Shown piece after piece: positions 27,799-36,099 of a DNA stretch of 57,442 nucleotides. The stretch's first letter is position 1, and each line of letters opens with the position of its first letter. The notes beneath the pieces were generated by a model. That model saw only the letters and a list, made by a program, of their open reading frames with translations, was not told where the DNA came from and did not search any database. Both the position numbers and the translations under genes were made by a program. Source of the stretch: Bacteroidota bacterium (GTDB lineage: Bacteria; Bacteroidota; Rhodothermia; Rhodothermales; UBA10348); the NCBI GenBank assembly GCA_022567305.1, contig JADFHF010000023.1, positions 1 through 57,442 of the forward strand. The letters are read 5' to 3'.

Positions 27799-28815
27799 AT
27801 GGCTAGAGAAGCAAAACCATTCAAGAAGGAATCGATCACGATCGATTTTCTTATCCAGCAGCTTGGGGATACGGTCGGTGTCGAACTCACGAAGCTCAAC
27901 GACGTGCCGCTTGAAGACCGCAGCATTACAGAGAGTAATCTACATCGACCGGGTTTAGCACTGGCCGGATACCTGGATCTATTTACCCATCAGCGGATCC
28001 AGGTGATTGGCAACACGGAAACCCGCTACCTGAAAAATCTTTCTGAAAAGGAGCGAAAGTCGTCCTTTAAGAAGATTCTGAATTTCGAACTTCCATGCAT
28101 CTTTTTCACCGAGAGCAATGACCCGGGTACGACGCTCGTGAAAATGGCTACGAAGGCCAAAACACCCGTCTTTCAGACGCCCCTTCCGACGATCGAATTC
28201 ATGTCCCGTCTCAAGGACTTTTTGAACGATCAGTTTGCTTTTCAACAGGCCGTTCATGGGGCACTTGTTGACGTCTATGGTATCGGTTTGCTCATCAAGG
28301 GGAAGCCAGGCATTGGAAAAAGTGAGGTTGCGCTCGACCTGGTCGAACGCGGTCACCGACTGGTCGCCGATGACGTCGTGGTGGTCACGCGAAAGGAAGA
28401 GTCGGTTCTCATGGGCGCGGGTACGGACATTGCCCAACATTTTATGGAGATCCGTGGGCTGGGTTTAATCGACGTCCGTGCCATGTTCGGGATTCGGGCG
28501 ATCCGATTCCAGAAACGCGTGGAAGTAGTTGTCCATCTTCATCCGTGGGATAGCGACGAGGAGTACACGCGATTGGGAATGGTCGACAGTTTTCACGAAA
28601 TCATGGGCGTCAAGATTCCTCTGGTGAAGCTGCCCATCACGACGGGTAAGAATGTTACCGTACTGTGCGAAGTTATCGCGATGAATCACCTATTGCGAAA
28701 TTATGGATATGACGCCGCGGCCGTTTTTGCAGACCGACTGACTGACAAGATCAAAGACAAGGACTCGGCAGGTCCTTCCAGGGGAATCGAATACTTCGAA
28801 CACGACTACGAGTAG
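27799..28815 (+). CDS. hprK: HPr kinase/phosphorylase
   Basis: A 338-residue bifunctional kinase/phosphorylase of HPr Ser46. The N-terminal domain is followed by the catalytic domain with H153 (VHGALVDVYG), the P-loop GKPGIGKSE at 168-176, ADDVV and the family signature MEIRGLGLIDV at 216-226. Outside Firmicutes, HprK is linked to partial PTS systems regulating carbon use or cell-surface functions. No HPr, EI or EIIA gene is visible here. It follows moxR by 31 bases and converges on smc. A weak inverted repeat (CGGCAA/TTGCCG, 28816-28839) lies just after the stop. Confidence 0.93.
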   Translation: MAREAKPFKKESITIDFLIQQLGDTVGVELTKLNDVPLEDRSITESNLHRPGLALAGYLDLFTHQRIQVIGNTETRYLKNLSEKERKSSFKKILNFELPCIFFTESNDPGTTLVKMATKAKTPVFQTPLPTIEFMSRLKDFLNDQFAFQQAVHGALVDVYGIGLLIKGKPGIGKSEVALDLVERGHRLVADDVVVVTRKEESVLMGAGTDIAQHFMEIRGLGLIDVRAMFGIRAIRFQKRVEVVVHLHPWDSDEEYTRLGMVDSFHEIMGVKIPLVKLPITTGKNVTVLCEVIAMNHLLRNYGYDAAAVFADRLTDKIKDKDSAGPSRGIEYFEHDYE

Positions 28816-28886
28816 CGGCAAACCGTGTGCTCATTGCCGGAACTGGTTGCTGCAGAAAGCGGCGGACAGAATTCTTCCAGCGCGGT

Positions 28887-31800
28887 CTACGCGATCAGCT
28901 GAAGGTCGTGATCGAAACTCACTCCGACCAATCGCGAAACGCCTTGCTCCGGCATGGTAATGCCATACATTCGATCCGCTGCTTCCATGGTTCGTTTGTT
29001 GTGCGTAACCAATACGAACTGGGTAGAATCTGAAAACGAGCGAATGAGGTTCATAAACCGGTCGATATTGGCGTCGTCCAGAGGCGCATCGACTTCATCG
29101 AGGATGCAAAACGGACTCGGTTTCACCAGATAAATGGAGAAAAGGAGCGCGATGGCTGTAAGCGTTTTTTCTCCGCCGGAGAGTTGAGTCAAAATGCAAG
29201 GCTTCTTACCGGATGGTTTGGCCAGGACTTCGATTGGAGACTCGAGCAGATCATCGGGGTCCTCGAGGACGATTTCGGCAGTGGCTCCCTCGCCGAAGAG
29301 TTCGACGAAGAGTTTGGAGAAATTGTTCTGAATGGCTGCGAACGTCGTACCGAATCGTTTGGAGGCCGTCAGGTTGATTTCGTCGATCGTTTCCAGCAAT
29401 GTGGATTCAGCATGTTCCAAGTCAGAGAGCTGCTTTCGAAGGAATTCCAGCCGTTCTTTTTCGTCCTCAAAAGACTCCAACGCAAGAGCATTGATCGGAC
29501 CCAGGTTGCGAATCTTTGAACGAAGGGTCGATATCTCCATTCGGGAATCATTCGCCGAAAAGTTTTCGTCAAGCTCTAAATCAAGGGTGGCCAGGACGAT
29601 TTCGTAATCCTCCTGAATCGTTCCAACGAGGTCGTCGAGCCGCGTTTTGATTTCCGCTTTTCGGATCGACTGTTTTGCTTCTTCTGCAGTGCTCTGCTCA
29701 CGTTCACGCCTCAATTCTCTCAAATACAATTCAAGATCGGAAATCGAAACCTTGACTTCCATGAGCGCATCTTTTGAGACGCTGACGACCTGGTCAAGAG
29801 CGCCTCTCCTCTTCCGCATCTTTCCTATTTCGGCGTCAAGAGATGCGGCGGCTTCCAGGGCCAAGGTCAATTCGCTCTGTAGCGACAGGATCCGGGTAGC
29901 GCGGGTCTCGGACTCTTCAGCCAGCGTATTCTGGTCTTCTTCTGTTCGTCGTTCTTCCCGCTCGAGCGTCTCCACGCGGTTCGTAGCCTGGACGGCTATG
30001 ATGTTCACTTCATTAAAACGAGCAAAGGTTTCGCCGCTCTCGGTCTCAGCATCGGCTAGCTCAGTTTCAGCCTGAACGACCTGCTGTTGCAGATTGGAAA
30101 CCTGTTCGAGGTCCTCCTCCAATCCATCAGTAATTTTAGATACGGCTTTCTGAGTACGTTCTGTCGATTCTATCAGCAACTTATTCCGCTCAATAATTTC
30201 GTTCCGGCGCCGAAGCAGGACTTCACGCTCGTACGAAATCTGAGAGAGCCGCTTTTCCGCCTCGAAAACGTTTTCATTTTGCTTCTGCAGCTCAAATTCG
30301 AGCGATTCTACGTGAAGGGAATCCACCACTTTTTGTGCGTTCTCGACGGCTTCCCGAAGCTCGCTTTGGCTAAAACGTAGCGCTTCACACTCGTTGGTGG
30401 CTCGTTTCAACTGCTCATGTCGACCCAGACGACTCGACGAAGCCAACGTATTGTCTGCTTCGCTGCCACCATATCTGAGTCCGACGGCGTCGTACCATTC
30501 GCCGGCGTTCGTGAAAAAGCGTCCGGTGCCAGGTGCCTGCTCTTGCACCGTGTCGATGTCATCGACTAAATAGCAGGAACTGAGCAATACGTTCGAAAGG
30601 TGATCGTATTCGGCCGACGATGTGTGAACGAGGGACGCCAACGACACGGCGTTCTGAATCGGTGGTTCGGGGAAGGGTTCCGTGAGATCCGACAATCTGC
30701 TCAGGATCAGAAAAGTAGCGCGTCCTTTGTCCTCGCCCTTGAGTTTCGAAATGGCTCGGGTGGCGGTTTCCTCGTCCGGGACCACCAAATACGAAGCGAA
30801 AGCACCAAGAGCCTGGGTTACTGCGGTTACGTGTTCGGCTTCGCAGGCAATGAGATCCGATACGGTTTTTGGCTCACCGTCCATCCATCCTGTGGAATCA
30901 GCCAGAAACTGAATCGAGCCCGAGAGATCATCGTAGGAGGAGAGAAGACTCTTTAAGAGGACACGCTCGGCATTCACGGCGTCGAATTTTCGCTCGCAGC
31001 GGTGCAGGTTGCTCTCAGTTTCAGATAAAATGGTTTGCTGCTCTTTTCTCGTGGCCCGTTTAGTGTCCAGCGCCACAGACAACCTGTTCTGCTTCTGTGT
31101 CCTCTCATCGACTTCTGATGAGGCCAGAGCGATCTGTGAATCCAGATTGAGCAACGTCTTCTCTGAATCCTCCAAAAGGGACTGACTCTCGTCGATATCC
31201 TGGTCCAGAATCTCAAGACGACTGGTCAGGCGTTCAATATTTCGCCGGTTCTCGGAGAGGTCGTTCAGTCGTTCACGTTCATCATTCGCCAGCTTTTGAC
31301 GGAGGGCGCGCCGTTCTGAAATTTGTTTTTCGACCGCATCGCGTTCCGACTCGACCACTTCCAGGATTGCACTGGTTTCTTTGGCCTCCGGTCGCGCCGT
31401 TGTTAAGTCCTCGACGGTGCTTCGTAACAGTTCTGCCAATGAAGAAGATCGCTTCTCAGCCTTAGTCTCTTCCTCGTCGGCTTGAGCAAGATTTCTTTTG
31501 ATTCCCTCCTGACGTTCCGAATTGAGGCGAAGGTCGCTCTCAGCGGATCGAAGCATCTCGATATGATCGCTGAGTTCGGACTGTGCGGCTATGAGAGCCT
31601 GCTCTTTACCAACATGATCTTTCCTCAGCGCCTCGTGGTCTGCTTCTTTCGTTGAAAGTGCTGCTGTGAAACCCGAAACCTGGTCGCCAAGTGCCTTCAG
31701 CGATTGCTCGAGGCCAATATTTTCGGTCGAGAGTTTCTCAAACTGATGAACGGCGAGCGACAGAATCAGATGATGGAGGCGGTCGTCGTGTGTCTTGAAC

Positions 31801-32441
31801 CTGGAGGCCTTTTTTGCCTGGCGCTGCAAGCTCGAAACCCGCTGATCCAATTCCTCCACGAGATCTCGAAGGCGGTTCAGATCAGTCTGTGTACTGCCCA
31901 GTTTTCTTAACGTCTGACCGCGGCGGATTTTATACTTCGTGATACCGGCAGCCTCCTCAAACATATGACGTCGATCCTGGGTGCTGTCAGACAAGATGTC
32001 CTCAATCATCTTGAGTTCGATGACCGAGTATGCACCGGCACCCATTCCCGTGTCCATAAAAAGGTCGGTAATATCTTTGAGTCGGCATTGAATGCCGTTT
32101 AACAGATACTCGGATTCACCGGATCGAAAGAGCCGCCGACCGATGGTTACTTCTTCATACTCTGTGGGAAGCACACCACGGGTATTTTCGATCGTGAGAA
32201 GAACCTCCGACATGCCCAGGGAGCGGCGGTTCGACGTGCCATTGAAAATGATGTTGTCCATTTTCTCTGAGCGAAGAATTCGGGCGCGTTGCTCTCCAAT
32301 CACCCACCGGACGGCGTCCACGATGTTGGATTTCCCACAGCCGTTTGGTCCTACAATAACCGTGACTCCGGGTGAAAAATCCACGACCATTCGATCGGCA
32401 AAACTCTTAAAACCGTGAATTTCTAACCTGCTTAAATACAT
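28887..32441 (-). CDS. smc: Chromosome segregation ATPase SMC
   Basis: An 1184-residue structural-maintenance-of-chromosomes protein. The N-terminal ATPase half has Walker A GPNGCGKS at 31-38. A long coiled coil follows, then a hinge (about 515-660, around SGSIQFLADSTGWMDGEP and RATFLILSRL), then the returning coiled coil. The C-terminal half has the ABC signature LSGGEKTLTAIALLF and Walker B FCILDEVDAPLD. It compacts and segregates chromosomes with ScpA/ScpB, which are not in this window. It is divergent from the sigma-factor gene across an AT-rich 302-base region up to that gene's chosen start. Confidence 0.96.
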   Translation of the reverse strand: MYLSRLEIHGFKSFADRMVVDFSPGVTVIVGPNGCGKSNIVDAVRWVIGEQRARILRSEKMDNIIFNGTSNRRSLGMSEVLLTIENTRGVLPTEYEEVTIGRRLFRSGESEYLLNGIQCRLKDITDLFMDTGMGAGAYSVIELKMIEDILSDSTQDRRHMFEEAAGITKYKIRRGQTLRKLGSTQTDLNRLRDLVEELDQRVSSLQRQAKKASRFKTHDDRLHHLILSLAVHQFEKLSTENIGLEQSLKALGDQVSGFTAALSTKEADHEALRKDHVGKEQALIAAQSELSDHIEMLRSAESDLRLNSERQEGIKRNLAQADEEETKAEKRSSSLAELLRSTVEDLTTARPEAKETSAILEVVESERDAVEKQISERRALRQKLANDERERLNDLSENRRNIERLTSRLEILDQDIDESQSLLEDSEKTLLNLDSQIALASSEVDERTQKQNRLSVALDTKRATRKEQQTILSETESNLHRCERKFDAVNAERVLLKSLLSSYDDLSGSIQFLADSTGWMDGEPKTVSDLIACEAEHVTAVTQALGAFASYLVVPDEETATRAISKLKGEDKGRATFLILSRLSDLTEPFPEPPIQNAVSLASLVHTSSAEYDHLSNVLLSSCYLVDDIDTVQEQAPGTGRFFTNAGEWYDAVGLRYGGSEADNTLASSSRLGRHEQLKRATNECEALRFSQSELREAVENAQKVVDSLHVESLEFELQKQNENVFEAEKRLSQISYEREVLLRRRNEIIERNKLLIESTERTQKAVSKITDGLEEDLEQVSNLQQQVVQAETELADAETESGETFARFNEVNIIAVQATNRVETLEREERRTEEDQNTLAEESETRATRILSLQSELTLALEAAASLDAEIGKMRKRRGALDQVVSVSKDALMEVKVSISDLELYLRELRREREQSTAEEAKQSIRKAEIKTRLDDLVGTIQEDYEIVLATLDLELDENFSANDSRMEISTLRSKIRNLGPINALALESFEDEKERLEFLRKQLSDLEHAESTLLETIDEINLTASKRFGTTFAAIQNNFSKLFVELFGEGATAEIVLEDPDDLLESPIEVLAKPSGKKPCILTQLSGGEKTLTAIALLFSIYLVKPSPFCILDEVDAPLDDANIDRFMNLIRSFSDSTQFVLVTHNKRTMEAADRMYGITMPEQGVSRLVGVSFDHDLQLIA

Positions 32442-32550
32442 CTCCGATCGGATTGGACAGCAAGAACCGGGCAGACTGTAATTACGACAGTCTAAGACCG
32501 TTTTGCAAATCTAATTATCAACAAAAACAAAACATCCTATATTGTTATTT

Positions 32551-32581
32551 AACTAGTTGTTAATTAGTTATTTATAACTAG
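32551..32581. promoter_or_regulatory. AT-rich palindromic region between smc and the sigma gene
   Basis: The divergent intergenic region (32442-32743) is far more AT-rich than its surroundings in 32500-32600. It holds AACTAGTT (32551-32558, a perfect 8-bp palindrome) and TAGTTAT-TT-ATAACTA (32565-32580, a perfect 7+7 inverted repeat). These are likely operator or promoter sequence for one or both divergent genes. No clean -35/-10 pair could be assigned, and apart from this the region holds nothing recognisable. Confidence 0.4.
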
Positions 32582-32743
32582 ATTTATTTTAGAGCCAACG
32601 TTTTATGGTCCGTTATTGCACGATCATTCTATTCCATCCGGGGACCATCGAATCCGCACACCCGGCGTTTCGATTGATCGATCCTTTCCGTACTCTTCAA
32701 GATCGACCGTCGCGTATTGTTTTCCGCGGGAGTGTATCACACT

Positions 32744-33313
32744 ATGCAGGACACAGGAATCGTCACACAACTCTTGGCTGATCATCGAACCGGTGATGAG
32801 AGCGCAAGCGAGCGACTGTATCAGATCGTTTATGACGAGTTAAAAGAAATGGCACAGCGGCAACTTCGCTTCAGGAAACCCGGCGAAACGCTGAATACGA
32901 CGGGGTTGGTCCACGAGGCGTACCTGAAGATGTTTGATCGCTCGGATGGCGACTGGAAGGATCGAGCTCATTTCTTTGCGGTCACGGCTCGTGCGATGAG
33001 ACAGATATTGGTCGACTATGCAAGGCGGACATCCGCCGAGAAGAGAGGCGGGAAGGCGCATCGAACCGATCTGCATGCATCGCTTATCAAGGACACAGAC
33101 GAGCCCGTTGACATTCTGGATTTGGAAGAGGCGTTAAAACAACTTCAGGATCTAAAGCCCCGGCTCGCCCAGATCGTAGAATGTCGATTTTATGGTGGGC
33201 TATCGATTGAAGAGACTGCAGAAGTCCTCGGCCTGTCATCACGAACGGTCGATCGCGATTGGTACAAGGCCAAATCCTTTCTGTATCTTGCATTGAGCAG
33301 CGACGAGGACTGA
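32744..33313 (+). CDS. ECF-like RNA polymerase sigma factor (SigmaECF type)
   Basis: A 189-residue sigma-70 family factor of the SigmaECF group that typically partners Ser/Thr kinases. Region 2 includes GDESASERLYQIVYDELKEMA and LVHEAYLKM. Region 4 is the helix-turn-helix at GLSIEETAEVLGLSSRTVDRDWYKAKSFL. The start at 32744 (MQDTGIV) is favoured because relatives begin this way and a GGGAG lies upstream; a start at 32717 is also open. The kinase-TPR gene follows 54 bases later, and by analogy with planctomycete and Rhodothermota pairs the two probably form one signalling unit. No anti-sigma factor is visible. Confidence 0.88.
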   Translation: MQDTGIVTQLLADHRTGDESASERLYQIVYDELKEMAQRQLRFRKPGETLNTTGLVHEAYLKMFDRSDGDWKDRAHFFAVTARAMRQILVDYARRTSAEKRGGKAHRTDLHASLIKDTDEPVDILDLEEALKQLQDLKPRLAQIVECRFYGGLSIEETAEVLGLSSRTVDRDWYKAKSFLYLALSSDED

Positions 33314-33367
33314 TTGTAGTCCTCCGTCCATTCTTCTTTCTTCGAACACGGGTCAATCTCGGGACTC

Positions 33368-36088
33368 ATGAAAGACATTAGTCCTCAACGATGGAGCGAA
33401 ATCGAGAACGTTCTCGACGAAGCACTGGAGGCGGCTCCAGAGGAGCAAAGTTCCATTGTTGATCAGCTCTGTGGCGACGACGAGGAACTTCGAGCCAGTG
33501 TGATGTCTCTTCTCAAGGCAGGGGAGCAGGTTTCGGATTTTCTGGAGGAGCCCGAGCGAAAAAAGTTTGAGCAGGCTTTGTTGGAGTTGGTCGCACGCAG
33601 CGAAACCGACGAGGATGAGGAGGCCGATCCAAATCTGAATCGAACGGTGGGTCCGTACCGCTTGATACGGAGGCTTGGTCGAGGAGGGATGGGCCAGGTC
33701 TATCTCGGCGTTCGAGCCGATGACACCTTCGACAAGTTCGTTGCCGTAAAAATCATTCGGCGAGGGATGGATACGGAGGAAATCCTTCAACGATTCCGTA
33801 CGGAGCGCCGAATACTTGCCAGTCTCGTTCACCCGAACATCGCCCGTCTGTTGGACGGTGGAGCAACCGAAGATGGGTTGTCGTACTTCGTGATGGACTT
33901 CGTGGATGGCAAATCTATTACGGAGTTTGCGGACGAGCACCGCCTTTCGGTCAAGGAGCGGTTGAACTTGTTTCAGAGAGTCTGTTCGGCTGTCCACTAC
34001 GCACATCAAAACCTGATCGTCCACAGGGATCTTAAACCGAGCAATATTCTGGTGACCGCTGACGGAGAGGTAAAACTCCTCGACTTTGGAATCGCCAAAT
34101 TTCTCAGACCCGAAGAAGAAGACTTTACCGTTCCAATTACCCGCACGGAAGTGCGGATTATGACGCCGGAATATGCTTCTCCCGAACAGGCGCGGGGAGG
34201 TATAATCACCACCGCGAGCGACGTGTACCAGCTGGGGATTCTTCTCTACGAACTGCTCACGGGAGGGCGACCATACAATTTCTCTAGCGAGCGAAAGGCC
34301 GAAATCGAGAAAATTATATGCGAGACGGAACCTGAGCGGCCAAGTACCGCCATTTCACGCGTGACTACGGCCGGTGAAATTGAGGTGGATGTCAGCAAAA
34401 TGCGGGGAACACCGATCGAGCGACTTCGGAAGCAACTCGCGGGTGACCTCGACCGAATCGTTCTGATGGCCCTTCGAAAGGAAGCTGACCGACGGTATCA
34501 GTCCGCCGATCAGTTTTTGGAAGACATTCAGCGATACCTGGCCGGATTGCCGGTCCAGGCACAGAGAGACACATGGGTATATCGATCGGGAAAATTCATA
34601 CGCCGACACAAAATTGGCGTCGCTGCATCGACCGCAGTCGCCCTCTTACTCGTGGCCATTTCGGTTCTGGCTCTTCGCTCCGCCATCACGACCGCGCGTC
34701 AAAACCGTGAAATTCAAATCGCCCTCGAGAAGAAAAATCAAGTCACCGACTTGATGATTAGCATCTTTGAGGTATCTGACCCCGAAATCTCGCGCGGTCA
34801 GGATATTACGGCTCGGGAGCTTCTGGATCGAAGCGCCGAACGAATTGAACGTGAACTTGCCGACCAACCCGATGTCCAGGCGGCGATGCTTCATGCCATC
34901 GGTACGGTATACCTGCAGATCGGCTTAGCAGACGAATCGAAGCCCATGTTGGAGCGAGCCCTGGAAATGCGGCGCGAGATCTATGGCGACTCGGATTCTG
35001 ACGAGCTCGCACAGAGTATTTTTGACCTTGCCCTGTGGCACGAAGAACAGGGTGAGGACGAGCTCTCCGTAGAGCTTCATCTCGAAGCTCTGGCGATGCG
35101 CGAGCGGCTTTACGAAGCTCCGAATGCTGCCATAGCCCAGAGTATGCATGAACTGGGAGTCGTCTACTATGAACTCACTGGCGACAACGATGAAGCCGAG
35201 AGGCTCTGGGGCGCCGCTCTGGATATGCGTCTGACACTTGAGGGTCCGGAAAGCCGGGATATTTCCGAAACCACGGTGAATCTGGCAGTGGTGTTGCACG
35301 ACAAACGCGATTTCGAAGGCGCCGAACGGTATTACCGTCAAGGTCTGGCGATGCAGCGCAGGCTTTTGGGTGATGATCATCCGTTTGTTGCGACCGCGCT
35401 CTACAACCTGGGCTCGCTACTTCTTGACATGGGCTCGTTCCGAGAGGCCGAGCAATACGTTCGAGAATCTCTGGACCTGAGAACAACGCTGTATGGTTCG
35501 GAGCATCGATTGGTGGCGAACAGTATGAATATGCTGGGACAAATACTCTACAAGACGGGCAATCTGCTTGAGGCCGAGACTTTTTTGCGCCGGGCGTCAA
35601 TATTGCATCAGGCAGATTATGGCCTGGTTCATGCCCGGGTTGGACGTGATCTGCAGATATTAGCACGCGTGCGGAATGGTCGCGGTGACCAGGCCGAAGC
35701 TGCAGAACTACTCGGTAGCGCAATTCGCATCTTCGACGAATTTTTTCCAAACGGACACTGGCTCCTCGCAGAATCGCAGGTTGATCTGGCCAAACTCAGG
35801 CTTGAGCAGAACCGGCTCACTGAGGCGGAAGAAAATCTTCGAAGTTCTTTACGCTTATACACGGAACTCTACGGCGCGGACAGTGAACAGGCTGCCGGTA
35901 CGCAGCTCCTGTTGGGAATTTGCCTGACCCAAGCTGGTGATTACATCGAAGCTGAAGACCTGATATCCGCGAGTATTGCCTTCTACGACTTAAATCCCGG
36001 CTCTTCGGAAGAAAAACTCATGGAGGCCCGAGAGGCACTAGACGAACTGTATCGATTTTCGGGTCGGTCCCGCCCGATGGATCCGTGA
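33368..36088 (+). CDS. Ser/Thr protein kinase with transmembrane segment and TPR repeats
   Basis: A 906-residue protein. The N-terminal acidic region (1-90) is followed by a Hanks-type kinase domain (about 97-380) with P-loop GRGGMGQV at 104-111, K128 (VAVKII), HRDLKPSN at 219-226, DFG at 239-241 and the TPEYASPEQ activation segment. One transmembrane helix (about 415-437) leads to tetratricopeptide repeats (about 480-900, with repeated ALYNLGSLL/LxM-type helices). All catalytic residues are present. It is probably an inner-membrane sensor kinase whose external TPR domain binds a partner and whose kinase acts on the adjacent sigma factor. That last step is inference from gene order. Confidence 0.92.
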   Translation: MKDISPQRWSEIENVLDEALEAAPEEQSSIVDQLCGDDEELRASVMSLLKAGEQVSDFLEEPERKKFEQALLELVARSETDEDEEADPNLNRTVGPYRLIRRLGRGGMGQVYLGVRADDTFDKFVAVKIIRRGMDTEEILQRFRTERRILASLVHPNIARLLDGGATEDGLSYFVMDFVDGKSITEFADEHRLSVKERLNLFQRVCSAVHYAHQNLIVHRDLKPSNILVTADGEVKLLDFGIAKFLRPEEEDFTVPITRTEVRIMTPEYASPEQARGGIITTASDVYQLGILLYELLTGGRPYNFSSERKAEIEKIICETEPERPSTAISRVTTAGEIEVDVSKMRGTPIERLRKQLAGDLDRIVLMALRKEADRRYQSADQFLEDIQRYLAGLPVQAQRDTWVYRSGKFIRRHKIGVAASTAVALLLVAISVLALRSAITTARQNREIQIALEKKNQVTDLMISIFEVSDPEISRGQDITARELLDRSAERIERELADQPDVQAAMLHAIGTVYLQIGLADESKPMLERALEMRREIYGDSDSDELAQSIFDLALWHEEQGEDELSVELHLEALAMRERLYEAPNAAIAQSMHELGVVYYELTGDNDEAERLWGAALDMRLTLEGPESRDISETTVNLAVVLHDKRDFEGAERYYRQGLAMQRRLLGDDHPFVATALYNLGSLLLDMGSFREAEQYVRESLDLRTTLYGSEHRLVANSMNMLGQILYKTGNLLEAETFLRRASILHQADYGLVHARVGRDLQILARVRNGRGDQAEAAELLGSAIRIFDEFFPNGHWLLAESQVDLAKLRLEQNRLTEAEENLRSSLRLYTELYGADSEQAAGTQLLLGICLTQAGDYIEAEDLISASIAFYDLNPGSSEEKLMEAREALDELYRFSGRSRPMDP

Positions 36089-36099
36089 GCCAGGCGCGT

